64,000 bases of DNA from Bradyrhizobium sp. SZCCT0153 (GTDB lineage Bacteria; Pseudomonadota; Alphaproteobacteria; Rhizobiales; Xanthobacteraceae), in the NCBI RefSeq assembly GCF_018129995.1, contig NZ_JAFCKS010000002.1, positions 806,001 through 870,000 on the forward strand. Direction: 5' to 3'. A program made the translations under genes and the position numbers. Positions within the stretch are counted from its first letter, which is position 1, and every line of letters begins with the position of its first letter. Of the stretch, positions 29,836-39,027 are shown piece after piece. The notes under the pieces are model-generated. The model searched no databases, was not told where the DNA came from, and worked only from the letters and a program-made list of their open reading frames with translations.

Positions 29836-30297
29836 GGAAGTTTAAGGGGTAACTCCCCCCGAAGAGACATTTTCCGATACGGCCGTCAGCCTAGCATGCC
29901 GAAAAACCGCGAGTGTTAATGGGCGTCCTCCAGGACCTTGCTGATCGCGAAGACGTCGGGGCCGCGCCGGTTGCTTCACTATGGAACATCGCTGTCCCCA
30001 TTGTGCCAGATCGAGCAAAGCCCGGCCGGATCGTTTGGCGGCATAGCGTCGCATCGACGGCCGATAAAGCGGAGAACAGCCGTTCGAGCGCGGATTGTCT
30101 CACCGGGAATCGCCGCCGACTTGCGGAACCGAAATTTACCGACCCATCCCGGGCAAGTCGCGTGCCGGACGTCGCCGAGATGGCCGGGCCTCCGCTTCAT
30201 TAACCGAGATATCGAGAAATGATCGCGTTTGGTCCTGCGATGCGAGATCAGGCGAGGGAATTGCACGGCAACCATCGTTGACCGTGGGAGCTGAACC
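29836..30297. other. Divergent intergenic region, 462 bp
   Basis: This separates the leftward flippase gene from the rightward flavoprotein gene. Small open frames on both strands have no recognisable motif and overlap each other, so I see no gene. It should contain both divergent promoters; no convincing -35/-10 or operator could be fixed by eye. Confidence 0.6.
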
Positions 30298-31521
30298 ATG
30301 ACGGCGGATAGAAACGTGACCGAGCCCATTGCCGCAGCGAGCGCTTCGACGATCGTTGCCGACATCGCGATCGTCGGAGGCGGCCTTGCGGGCTCGCTCG
30401 CGGCGGCCGTGCTCGCGCGGGCGGGGAATCGCGTTGCCCTGATCGACAAGCGCGCGGTCTATCCGGACGAGTTTCGGGTCGAGAAAATCGGCGGTCATCA
30501 GCTTGAGCTGTTCCGCAGGCTGGGCTTCATCCAGGGCCTCGCGAGCGCCGGCTGCTCGTACGGGCGTGTGCTCAATATCAGGGAAGGCAAGGTGGTCGAT
30601 GTCAGCATCGGCCAGGCCTACGGGCTTCCTTATGCCGATCTCGTGGCCATGGCGCGCGGCCAGCTGCCTGATCCTGCCAGCCTGATCGTCGACGAGGTCA
30701 CTGCGGTCGCCTGTAGCGACGATTTGCAGCATCTCGAGCTCGCTTCGGGACGGTATGTCACGGCACGCCTCGTCGTTCTGGCCACCGGTATGGCCGGCGT
30801 TCTCGGCTACAAGCTCGGCATCAAGCGGCGCGTGCTGGCCGAGCGCCATTCGGTCTCGTTCGGATTCACGATTGCCCACAGGGACGGCGCGCCGTTCGAT
30901 TTCGAGGCGCTGACCTGTTACGGCCAGCGCACGGCGGACGGCGTCGATTATCTCAGCCTGTTTCCCGTGCGTGCTGGCATGCGCGCAAATCTCTTCATGT
31001 TCCGCGACCCGACCGATCCGATCATGCGCGAGCTGCGTCGTGATACGGAAGCGACGGTGCTGCGCCTGCTGCCGGGATTGCAGCCCTATCTCGGCGATTT
31101 CCGCGTGACCGACCAGGTTCGGAATTGGGTGATGGACCTGTCCGTCGTCGAAGGACATCTCCAGCCCGGCGTCGTGCTGATCGGCGATGCGTTCCAGACC
31201 AACTGCCCGGCCGCCGGCACGGGTGTCGCCCGCCTGCTGGTCGACGTCGAACGCCTCTGCAACGAACATGCGCCGCGTTGGCTCATGACCGAGGGCATGA
31301 GCCGTCAGAAGATTTCGGAATTCTATTCCGATCCCGACAAGATCGCGGCAGACCAGCAGTCACTGAAGATGGCTCGCTTCCGCCAGGCTCTGACGTCCCG
31401 CAACGATATCGGCTGGGACGTGCGGCGGCGGCTCCACTTCCTGCGGCGCAGTATCACCCACCGGGTCGATCAAATGCGGCCGGGCTGGCTCGCGCAGGTT
31501 CGAAGCGCGCTACGCGCCTGA
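30298..31521 (+). CDS. FAD-dependent oxidoreductase (NAD(P)/FAD-binding, monooxygenase or geranylgeranyl-reductase-like)
   Basis: The 407-residue protein has the dinucleotide motif DIAIVGGGLAGSLAAAVLARAG, an acidic-basic follow-up (VALIDKRAVYPDEFR), a second FAD contact VVLATGMAGVLGYKLG and the GDAFQTNCPAAGTGVARLLVDVERL block that matches the GD motif of class A flavin monooxygenases. The enzyme probably hydroxylates or reduces a lipid, quinone or glycan-linked substrate. It is divergent from the flippase and convergent with the acetyltransferase. GGGAG lies before the ATG. The substrate cannot be named. Confidence 0.85.
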   Translation: MTADRNVTEPIAAASASTIVADIAIVGGGLAGSLAAAVLARAGNRVALIDKRAVYPDEFRVEKIGGHQLELFRRLGFIQGLASAGCSYGRVLNIREGKVVDVSIGQAYGLPYADLVAMARGQLPDPASLIVDEVTAVACSDDLQHLELASGRYVTARLVVLATGMAGVLGYKLGIKRRVLAERHSVSFGFTIAHRDGAPFDFEALTCYGQRTADGVDYLSLFPVRAGMRANLFMFRDPTDPIMRELRRDTEATVLRLLPGLQPYLGDFRVTDQVRNWVMDLSVVEGHLQPGVVLIGDAFQTNCPAAGTGVARLLVDVERLCNEHAPRWLMTEGMSRQKISEFYSDPDKIAADQQSLKMARFRQALTSRNDIGWDVRRRLHFLRRSITHRVDQMRPGWLAQVRSALRA

Positions 31522-31565
31522 GTACTGTAAGCCTGAGCGCCGCACGTGTCGGCGCCTCGCGCCGG

Positions 31566-32702
31566 TCAGCGCGTGGGCGTTGAGGTGCGGGTCGACAGGA
31601 GCCTGAACTCCGACACTCGCTTGGCGGCCAGCTTGAGCCACGGGGCCTGTTTCAGGGCGAACAGGGATAGGGCGCCTGCCGTGCTGCCGGCCTGCGTGAC
31701 CGCCCACATCGGCGACGGCTGCGCGCCGAACAGTTTCTTGTACGGCTCGTCTCCAATGGTGAAATCGAGCATCCGATCACCGCGTTCGATGCAATCCTTC
31801 GCCACATGTTCGAACATCTGCGCGCCGAGGGACTGGCTCTTGTATCCGGCAATGTCGAAGGCGCTCATGATGACGAGGAAGCTGCCTTGATGGCAGAGTC
31901 CGAGCACGGCGGCGATCACGTCGCCGTCCATCTTCATGGCGTAGAGCCGGACGAAGGAGCCGAGACCGCGGAGCGCCATCTCGGAGTAGAATGCGTAATA
32001 TTCAGGGCGCTGGAGCAGATCTCCATCGCCGTGTGCCTGAAAGCGCGGACCGCGAAATTTCCTCATCACGTCCAACGCCTCGAGCACGGACGTGCTGTCG
32101 TTGCAGCATGAAAAGCTCAGTGCGCCCTTCTTCTGGAGCTGCCGGGATTTCTTTGCGAGCTCCTTCTGATAGGAGCGATCCAGCGCGCTGGCGCGCCAGG
32201 TCTCGAACGGCGCGACGAGAACGGTCGCGTAGGCATTGGAGTCCATCGCGACGCGGCGGGGCGCGGCCAGGAGATTCTCGATCGGGAGCCGTCCGTCGGG
32301 CAGCTTGGTCATCCGCAGCAGGTCGAACGGGCGGACGAGGTACCGAATCTCCGCGCACGCATTCTCATCCCTGAGAAGCTCGGAAAATACCTGTGGGCTG
32401 CACACCGGCGCGAGGTAGTCGGAGACGCGGAGGTCGGCGAATTCGACGGTCCGTATCGGACCGCGCCGGACCCGCAGCAACGGCAGCACCATCGCAAGGG
32501 CGCCGGTCGGGCGGCGGCGGACGACGACAACCAGAGGGGTTGCCCCGGCATGAGACGCAAGTCTGGTGTAGAGGCTATCCAGCCAGAGCGGATGCTGGAA
32601 CGCTGTGGCGGCCGAGTTGTCGAACAGCTCCGCGTAGTCCGGCGACAGAAAGTCGAACCTCTCCTCGATGGTGATGTCGAACGTGCTGCTGGGTCTGTTC
32701 AT
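31566..32702 (-). CDS. CelD/BcsL-type GNAT acetyltransferase (Acetyltransf_6)
   Basis: The protein (378 residues from the ATG at 32702) has the FemAB-like double GNAT fold of acetyltransferases linked to cellulose and other exopolysaccharides. Key blocks are LDRSYQKELAKKSRQLQKKG, FVRLYAMKMDGDVIAAVLGL and the C-terminal MLDFTIGDEPYKKLFGA, a hallmark of this family. It probably acylates a sugar of the glycan made by the adjacent genes. A second ATG at 32753 would add 17 residues; the 32702 start begins MNRPSSTFDI and neither has an obvious ribosome-binding site. Confidence 0.87.
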   Translation of the reverse strand: MNRPSSTFDITIEERFDFLSPDYAELFDNSAATAFQHPLWLDSLYTRLASHAGATPLVVVVRRRPTGALAMVLPLLRVRRGPIRTVEFADLRVSDYLAPVCSPQVFSELLRDENACAEIRYLVRPFDLLRMTKLPDGRLPIENLLAAPRRVAMDSNAYATVLVAPFETWRASALDRSYQKELAKKSRQLQKKGALSFSCCNDSTSVLEALDVMRKFRGPRFQAHGDGDLLQRPEYYAFYSEMALRGLGSFVRLYAMKMDGDVIAAVLGLCHQGSFLVIMSAFDIAGYKSQSLGAQMFEHVAKDCIERGDRMLDFTIGDEPYKKLFGAQPSPMWAVTQAGSTAGALSLFALKQAPWLKLAAKRVSEFRLLSTRTSTPTR

Positions 32703-33286
32703 GTGCAACCAGGGAAAATTAAACAAGCCGCGGGAAGGTCGATCGTGCCGCATCTGCGCTTTATAGCAGGGTCGTTACGGGCGAGACACCGGCAGCGTGC
32801 GATTTGCATTAATGCACCGAACCAGCTTCGTATCGTTACCAAACCGTTAAACTTCGCGCGCGAGCGGGCTCGCGCCGGAAAGACCGGCCGCGCTGGCAGG
32901 TTATTAACCGCGGCGCTCGTCTTCGAGGTGTTGAACGAGCCTGGATTGGGGCCGTCCGGAGACGAGGCCAACTGCCGCCGATTTCAGGAAGATGGGAGTC
33001 TGGGCGAAGAAAGAGCAGTGCTCCATTTATCTCGGCGAGTTCGGAGTGTACGAGCGTGCGCCATCCGACAGTCGCCGGCGGCATTTGTCTTTGGCGGCGA
33101 GAAGCGCCGACAGGCCCGGCCGGTCATGGGCGGAATATCCCTGCTTTGGTCGGGCGGACACCGCATAGGGACGGCCGGCGCGTCTGATCGATCTGCCTGC
33201 GGCCCAAGATTCCTGTTGTTCATCGACTCCGGCGCCTCTAGCATCCGGCCAAAAATACGCGTCGAGAAGCGTTGCACCGGGAGGAC
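32703..33286. other. Divergent intergenic region, about 580 bp, with a 12-bp palindrome
   Basis: This lies between the acetyltransferase and the Opp-type operon. Open frames here are shadows of the neighbours and no gene is supported. It is AT-richer around 32770-32860. A perfect palindrome TGCATTAATGCA sits at 32805-32816 and could be an operator for the arabinofuranosidase operon or the acetyltransferase. Confidence 0.55.
32805..32816. promoter_or_regulatory. Perfect palindrome TGCATTAATGCA (candidate operator)
   Basis: A 12-bp perfect dyad in an AT-richer patch of the divergent region, about 100 bp from the acetyltransferase start and 470 bp from the binding-protein start. The form resembles sites of LacI-type or other sugar-responsive dimeric repressors, but no such regulator gene is nearby. 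The assignment rests on symmetry alone. Confidence 0.35.
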
Positions 33287-35191
33287 ATGATGCGCTGCAT
33301 TCGTGCATTGCTGGTCGTTGCGTGCGCGTTCGGCTCTGTGCCGGCCCTGTTGGGTACGCCGGCAGTTGCGCAAGGCCTTCCGCAGAACATTCCGCGGAAG
33401 GAGCTGCTGATCCTGGAAAACCCCGAAGGAACCGTCAAGAACGCGGGCTGGTTCAACATCTGGACGATCAATGCCGGATCGCAGTCCAACGGGCTGCAAC
33501 AGGCCGCGCTCGACACGCTATGGTACATCGATCCCGAGAGCGGCCTTGACGGGGTCTGGGACAATTCGCTGGCGTCCGACAAGCCGCAATACAACGCCGA
33601 CTTCACCGAAATGACGGTCAAGCTCCGCAGCGGTATCTTCTGGAGCGACGGTGTCGAATTCACCGCCGACGACGTCGTTTCGACGGTGACGACGCAGATC
33701 AAAAATCCCGCCATGCGCTTCAGCGCGGTGCTGGCGAGCAACGTGGCGTCCGTTGACGCGCCTGACGCTCATACGGTCGTTTTCAAGCTCAAGAAACCCA
33801 ATTCGCGTTTTCACGCCAACTTCACCGTGCGCTGGGGCGCGGTGTGGATCCTGCCCAAGCACGTGTTCGACAAGGTGGACGATCCGGTCAAATTCGACTT
33901 CAACAAGCCGATCTCTCTCGGCGCCTATGTCCTGCACAGCTATGATCCCGACGGCAAATGGTACATCTGGCAGCTTCGTGAGGATTGGCAGCGCACCACG
34001 CTTGCGCGCTTTGGCAAGCCGGGTCCGAAGTATCTCGCCTATGTCGACCCCGGACCGCCCGAGAAGCGGGTGATCGCGCAGCTCAATCACGAGCTCGACG
34101 TGATCCACGATATTGCGCCGGAAGGCATGTTTGCGCTGGCCAAGCAAAGCAGGACGACGCGGGCCTGGTTCAAGGGCTTTCCCTATGGCCACCCCGATCC
34201 GACGCTTCCCGCCGTGATCTTCAACACCCAGAACGAGAATTTCAAGAACCCGGACGTGCGATGGGCGCTGGCGCTGCTGATCGACATCAAGGCCGTGGCG
34301 ATGGCCGCATATCGCGGGGCCGCCACCATATCGGCGATCGGCGTACCGCCGACCGGAACACATCCGGCGACCTATCACGGGCCGATGGGAGAATGGCTCG
34401 GGGCTTTCGAGATCGACACCGGCAAGCGCAGGATCAAGCCCTATGACCCGACGATTGGCAAGCAGATTGCCGATATGCTGCGGCCTGCTATGGGCGACCA
34501 GATTCCATCGGGGCCTGCGGAAATCGCCAGGGCGTTCGGCATGGGCTGGTGGAAGACCGATCCACAGGCGGCGCAGGAGCTTCTCGAGAAGGCGGGCTTC
34601 AGCAAGCGGGGTGGCGCGTGGCTCACGCCGGACGGCAAGCCCTTCAGCGTCCGTGTCATGGTCGAAGGCGATTTGCGTCCGGTGATGACCCGCGCCGGGA
34701 CGATGATCGTTCAGCTCTGGAAGCAGGCGGGCATCGACGCCAGGATCGACGTCGCGCAGGGGACGCTGCCCACGCGACGCGCGGCCGGCGATTTCGACAC
34801 CTTCATCGGCTGGAGCGTCGAAACCTGGGGCGGTCATCAGGACCTGTCCTACTTCCTCGACAGCTGGCATTCGCAGTTCGTCGCCGAGCCGGGCAAGCCG
34901 CAGCCGCTGCGCAACTGGCAGCGCTGGTCCAATCCCGCGCTCGATGGGATCATCGAGCAGATCCGAACCGTCGGATTCGACGATCCGAAATCGATCGAGC
35001 TTGGCAAGGAATACGTCAAGCTCGCCGTGAAGGAGATGCCGACCATCCCGCTGATGGCCTACAACGTCTTCACCGCAATGGATCAGACCTACTGGACCGG
35101 CTTTCCGACCTCGGAAAACCCCTACACCAACCCGGTGCCGAACTGGGGCAATTCGCGCTACATGTTCGTCAAGCTGAAGCCGGCAAATTAG
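33287..35191 (+). CDS. Opp/Dpp-type ABC transporter substrate-binding protein for an arabinoside operon
   Basis: This protein (634 residues) is longer than the 530-residue peptide-binding protein at 2107, a size seen among oligosaccharide-binding members of SBP family 5. A Sec signal peptide (MMRCIRALLVVACAFGSVPA, cleavage near TPAVAQG) precedes mature blocks such as YNADFTEMTVKLRSGIFWSDG and NFKNPDVRWALALLIDIK. The ATG at 33287 follows GGGAGGA by 3-4 bp and is followed by a second ATG; an upstream TTG at 33272 is less likely. The operon ends in a GH51 arabinofuranosidase, so the ligand is probably a plant arabino-oligosaccharide. Confidence 0.92.
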   Translation: MMRCIRALLVVACAFGSVPALLGTPAVAQGLPQNIPRKELLILENPEGTVKNAGWFNIWTINAGSQSNGLQQAALDTLWYIDPESGLDGVWDNSLASDKPQYNADFTEMTVKLRSGIFWSDGVEFTADDVVSTVTTQIKNPAMRFSAVLASNVASVDAPDAHTVVFKLKKPNSRFHANFTVRWGAVWILPKHVFDKVDDPVKFDFNKPISLGAYVLHSYDPDGKWYIWQLREDWQRTTLARFGKPGPKYLAYVDPGPPEKRVIAQLNHELDVIHDIAPEGMFALAKQSRTTRAWFKGFPYGHPDPTLPAVIFNTQNENFKNPDVRWALALLIDIKAVAMAAYRGAATISAIGVPPTGTHPATYHGPMGEWLGAFEIDTGKRRIKPYDPTIGKQIADMLRPAMGDQIPSGPAEIARAFGMGWWKTDPQAAQELLEKAGFSKRGGAWLTPDGKPFSVRVMVEGDLRPVMTRAGTMIVQLWKQAGIDARIDVAQGTLPTRRAAGDFDTFIGWSVETWGGHQDLSYFLDSWHSQFVAEPGKPQPLRNWQRWSNPALDGIIEQIRTVGFDDPKSIELGKEYVKLAVKEMPTIPLMAYNVFTAMDQTYWTGFPTSENPYTNPVPNWGNSRYMFVKLKPAN

Positions 35192-35262
35192 GACGCGATG
35201 ACACCAGAGCGCCCGCATCTTTCGCGTCCGTCCGAACGATGTCGGGCATCACCGGTGCCGCC

Positions 35263-36267
35263 ATGAGCGGATACCTCGCCTATGTCGGCCGGCGGCTTGG
35301 CCAGTTTCTGCTCGTGGTTTTCATCGGCATCAACATCGCCTATGTCGTCACCCACGCTTCGCCGGTCGATCCCGTCGAGCAGTCGATCTCGGCCGTGACC
35401 TCCTACGGCAGCACCGCGCCGGAGGCGATCGAGCAGATGCGCAATTCCCTGCGCGAGCTCTACGGTCTCGGCGGCAACCCCGTCGAGCAATACTTCCAGT
35501 TCTGGAAGCGGATCCTGCGCGCCGATTTCGGTCCTTCGCTGTCGGCATTTCCGACCCCCGTCGGAACCCTGATCGGGCGCGCGCTGCCCTGGACCGTGGG
35601 ACTGCTTGCAGTATCGACCATCGTGGCCTGGGGGCTCGGAAACCTGCTGGGCGGACTTGCCGGCTACTACCGCCAGAGCCGCGGCCTCAAGCTGATGGGG
35701 GTGATCGCGATGGGCCTGCATCCGATCCCTTATTACATTCTGGCGATGCTGCTGCTGATCGTGTTCGGCTTCCTTTGGCCGGTGCTGCCGATCTCCGGCG
35801 GATCGGCGATGAACCTGCCGCAGACATTGACGCCCGAATTCGTCCTGAGCGTGCTGCGGCACGCCATCCTGCCCGCGCTCTCCCTGATCCTGATCGGCGT
35901 GGGAAGCTGGTTTCTCGGCATGCGCGCCTTGGTGTCGAACGTGCTGGCCGAAGACTTCGTCGTCTATGCCGAGCTCGCCGGCGTCAGGCCCTGGCGCATC
36001 CTGACAGCCTACGTGATGCGCAACGCGCTGGTGCCGCAGGTGACGGGGCTCGCGATGTCGCTGGGCGGAATCTTCAACGGCGCCGTGATCACCGAAAAAG
36101 TGTTCGGCTATCCCGGTCTCGGCTCGCTCCTGGTCGATGCCGTCTATGCCGGAGATTACGGGCTCGTCCTCGGTGTCACCACCATTTCGATTCTCGGCGT
36201 GTCGATCGGCGTGCTCGCCATCGATCTTCTCTATCCACTGCTCGATCCGAGGGTGAAGATCAGCTGA
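35263..36267 (+). CDS. Opp-type ABC transporter permease (B component)
   Basis: The membrane protein (334 residues from the ATG at 35263) begins MSGYLAYVGRRLGQFLLVVF and has the periplasmic loop with two-residue SPVDPVEQSI, a coupling region ending VTGLAMSLGGIFNGAVITEKVFGYPGLG and the C-terminal LLYPLLDPRVKIS. An in-frame ATG at 35239 would add eight residues; neither start has a clear ribosome-binding site. The stop shares one base with the next ATG (TGATG), so the two permeases are coupled. Confidence 0.9.
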   Translation: MSGYLAYVGRRLGQFLLVVFIGINIAYVVTHASPVDPVEQSISAVTSYGSTAPEAIEQMRNSLRELYGLGGNPVEQYFQFWKRILRADFGPSLSAFPTPVGTLIGRALPWTVGLLAVSTIVAWGLGNLLGGLAGYYRQSRGLKLMGVIAMGLHPIPYYILAMLLLIVFGFLWPVLPISGGSAMNLPQTLTPEFVLSVLRHAILPALSLILIGVGSWFLGMRALVSNVLAEDFVVYAELAGVRPWRILTAYVMRNALVPQVTGLAMSLGGIFNGAVITEKVFGYPGLGSLLVDAVYAGDYGLVLGVTTISILGVSIGVLAIDLLYPLLDPRVKIS

Positions 36268-37130
36268 TGAGCGTCCTGCTGCGCGACCTGCTGCGCCACA
36301 GCCCCGAATTCCGGATCGGGGCGGTGCTGGTCGGATTCGTTCTGCTGCTCTCCGCGCTGGCGAGCTTCTCGCCTTATCCACCGGAGAGCGTGTATGTGGT
36401 TCCGCCCGATCTGCCGCCATCGCTGGTCTACTGGTTCGGCACCACGTCGCGTGGCCAGGACGTGTTCTGGCAATTGAGCTTCGCGATCCGAAATACGCTG
36501 ATGTTCGGATGCACGGTCGCGCTGGTCAGCCGCCTGCTCGCGCTCGTGGTCGGGCTCGTCAGCGGCTACAAGGGAGGCTGGATCGACCGCGCCCTGATGT
36601 CGGTGAACGACAGCTTCATCGTCATTCCGCTGCTGCCGATCCTGGTGCTGTTCTATTTCATGATGCGCGACCGCATCTCCTGGCTGATGCTGGCCCTGAT
36701 CATGGCCTGTTTCGGCTGGGCCTACGACGCGCGGCTGATCCGTTCCGTGGTCATGAGCCTGAAGGCGCGCGAATTCACCCAGACCTGCCTGTTCTCCGGA
36801 ATGAGCACGCGGGAAATCCTGACCCGGGAGCATCTGCCTTATGTCATGCCGATCGTGTTCTCCACGACCATGAACAACATGGTCTGGTCGATCGGGCTCG
36901 AGGTGACGCTCGCGGTGCTCGGCTTTACCGACATCAACACGCCGACGATCGGCGGCATGATCTACTGGGCCAACCAGCATACGGCGATGGTAGCCGGAAT
37001 CTGGTGGTGGATCGCTTTTCCCACCGTCACGGTGATCATGGCGTTCATCGGGCTGTTCCTGCTCGCGGTATCGGCGAACGCCTATATCGATCCACGGAGC
37101 CGCCTCTGGGGTACCGGAGGGGCCCCGTGA
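36267..37130 (+). CDS. Opp-type ABC transporter permease (C component)
   Basis: The 287-residue partner permease starts MSVLLRDLLRHSPEFRIGAV, has the diagnostic FGTTSRGQDVFWQLSFAIRNTL block in place of the usual GTDxxGRD, the coupling region TCLFSGMSTREILTREHLPY, and ends SANAYIDPRSRLW. The TTSRGQD variant recurs in oligosaccharide-type Opp systems. The stop shares its last base with the next start (TGATG). Confidence 0.91.
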   Translation: MSVLLRDLLRHSPEFRIGAVLVGFVLLLSALASFSPYPPESVYVVPPDLPPSLVYWFGTTSRGQDVFWQLSFAIRNTLMFGCTVALVSRLLALVVGLVSGYKGGWIDRALMSVNDSFIVIPLLPILVLFYFMMRDRISWLMLALIMACFGWAYDARLIRSVVMSLKAREFTQTCLFSGMSTREILTREHLPYVMPIVFSTTMNNMVWSIGLEVTLAVLGFTDINTPTIGGMIYWANQHTAMVAGIWWWIAFPTVTVIMAFIGLFLLAVSANAYIDPRSRLWGTGGAP

Positions 37131-38158
37131 TGCAAGCCGACGCCCTGCCACCGCTCGCCCAACAGCAACAGCCGATCCTCCGGGTTCGCGACCTGCATGC
37201 CCATTACAGGACCAGCCATATCGGCGTCGGACGCGGCGTCAAAGCGGTCGACGGCGTCAGCTTCGCGGTTCGCCGCGGTGAGGTCTACGGGCTCGCCGGC
37301 GAGTCCAGTTCCGGAAAGACCACGCTGATCAAGAGCATCGCAGGCGCGATCAGGCCGCCGCTCGAGATTGTGGCCGGCAGCGTGGAGTTCGCGTTCCTGC
37401 CGGGCCATGGCGGACTGCATCGCGCGCCGCGCGCGGAGCTGGCGCGGATCCGCTGGCGGCATCTGTCCTATATCATGCAGGGCTCGATGAGCGTGCTCAA
37501 CCCGGTTCGCCGTGTCGAAGCCGCCTTCGTCGATTTCGCATATCCGCATATCGGCGGCAGCCGGGAGCAGTTTAAGCGGCAGGTGATCGCTCATCTGGCG
37601 CGCGTGAGGCTGGATCCTTCGGTGCTGGCCGCGTTTCCGCACGAGCTGTCCGGGGGCATGCGCCAACGCGCAACGCTTGCCCTTGCAACGATCTGCCGCC
37701 CCGATTTCATCATTGCCGACGAGCCCACGACCGCGCTGGATGTGGTGGTGCAGAAGCAGGTGCTCGGCATGATGCGTGGCATCCAGCGCGAGACCGGCTC
37801 CTCGGTCCTGCTCGTCACGCATGATATGGGCGTGCACGCGCACGTCACCGACCGCCTCGCCATCATGTATGCCGGGCGCCTCGTGGAGGAGGCCGCAACC
37901 GCGAGGATTTTCCGCAAGCCGCTGCACCCTTATACCAGGCATCTCATTTCCAGCCTGCCGCGGATCGGGGACGAGGCAGCTCGCGAGGGACTTGGCGGCT
38001 CCCCGCCCAATCTCGCCGATCCTCCGTCCGGATGCCGCTTCCATGCCCGCTGCCCCATCGCAACCGAAATCTGCAGGCGCGAGGTCCCCGCCATGCTGGA
38101 GGTCGACACCGGGCATCGCGTTGCCTGCTTTGCCGTCGACCGGGGTGGCCAGGCATGA
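37130..38158 (+). CDS. Opp-type ABC transporter ATP-binding protein (D component)
   Basis: The 342-residue ATPase has an unusual Walker A, GESSSGKTTL, with Ser in place of the common Gly, then IMQGSMSVLNPVRR at the Q-loop, signature [14 protein letters not shown], Walker [13 protein letters not shown] and the Cys-bearing C-terminal extension GCRFHARCPIATEICRR. The ATG at 37130 is coupled to the permease stop; the longer frame open to 36509 runs through the permease gene. Its own stop overlaps the next ATG (ATGA). Confidence 0.92.
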   Translation: MQADALPPLAQQQQPILRVRDLHAHYRTSHIGVGRGVKAVDGVSFAVRRGEVYGLAGESSSGKTTLIKSIAGAIRPPLEIVAGSVEFAFLPGHGGLHRAPRAELARIRWRHLSYIMQGSMSVLNPVRRVEAAFVDFAYPHIGGSREQFKRQVIAHLARVRLDPSVLAAFPHELSGGMRQRATLALATICRPDFIIADEPTTALDVVVQKQVLGMMRGIQRETGSSVLLVTHDMGVHAHVTDRLAIMYAGRLVEEAATARIFRKPLHPYTRHLISSLPRIGDEAAREGLGGSPPNLADPPSGCRFHARCPIATEICRREVPAMLEVDTGHRVACFAVDRGGQA

Positions 38159-39027
38159 GCGATCTGCTCCTCGACGTCTGCGAGGTCAGCAAGACCTTCG
38201 TCCGGGGTGGGCTGTTGTCGCGGCAGAGGATTGCGGCGGTGAACGAGGTGAGCTTCCACCTCGTCGCTAGGCGGCCGGAGATCCTGGCGATCATCGGTGA
38301 ATCCGGCAGCGGCAAGACGACGCTTGCGCGGATGATCCTGAACGTGGAGGCGCCGACCAGCGGTAAGCTGATGCTCGACGGCATCGACCTTGCCGCCATC
38401 AGCGGCAGCGCCGGTCGCATGGCCTTCATGCGCAAGGTGCAGCCGATCTTTCAGAATCCATTTGAATCCTTCAACCCGCTCAAGCGGCTCGACCGCTATC
38501 TGTTCATGACGCTGCGGCGGTTTTCGGGTGGGGCCGGCGGACCGGCAGCCGAAACGGTCGTCGATGACGCGTTGCACAAAGTCGGCCTCTCGCTCGCGGA
38601 GGTGCGCCACCGATACCCGCACGAGCTGTCCGGCGGACAGCTGCAAAGGGTTGCAATCGCCCGCGCCATGCTGGCCGAGCCGAAACTGATCGTCGCGGAC
38701 GAGCCGGTATCCATGATCGATGCGTCGCTGCGCATATCCATCGTCAATCTCTTCAAGAGGCTGCGGGACGATCTTGGGATATCCATCGTCTACGTCACGC
38801 ACGATCTGGCGACGGCCTATTACGTCAGCGATCGAATTCTGATCATGGAGAAAGGCAGGGTCGTCGAAAGTGGCGATGCGAGAACGGTGCTGAATGCGCC
38901 GCAGCATCCCTATACGCGCCAATTGCGCGAAGCCGTGCTATTACCTGAGGTCGCCGACGCCGCTCCAGACCTGCCTCCCAGCATGAACGATCTCACCAGC
39001 ACCGGGGCACCCGAGAGAAGACCATGA
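38155..39027 (+). CDS. Opp-type ABC transporter ATP-binding protein (F component)
   Basis: The 290-residue ATPase carries Walker A GESGSGKTTLARM, the Q-loop region FQNPFESFNP, signature LSGGQLQRVAIARAML, and Walker B LIVADEPVSMIDASL. It lacks the Cys-bearing C-terminal extension of its partner and is shorter than most DppF proteins. Its last codons overlap the ATG of the arabinofuranosidase gene (ATGA at 39024-39027), linking transport to intracellular hydrolysis. Confidence 0.92.
   Translation: MSDLLLDVCEVSKTFVRGGLLSRQRIAAVNEVSFHLVARRPEILAIIGESGSGKTTLARMILNVEAPTSGKLMLDGIDLAAISGSAGRMAFMRKVQPIFQNPFESFNPLKRLDRYLFMTLRRFSGGAGGPAAETVVDDALHKVGLSLAEVRHRYPHELSGGQLQRVAIARAMLAEPKLIVADEPVSMIDASLRISIVNLFKRLRDDLGISIVYVTHDLATAYYVSDRILIMEKGRVVESGDARTVLNAPQHPYTRQLREAVLLPEVADAAPDLPPSMNDLTSTGAPERRP

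Noticed and set aside
32984..33499. 171-codon minus-strand frame in the divergent region
   Set aside because: Largely antisense to the signal peptide and N-terminus of the Opp-type binding protein; no domain seen.
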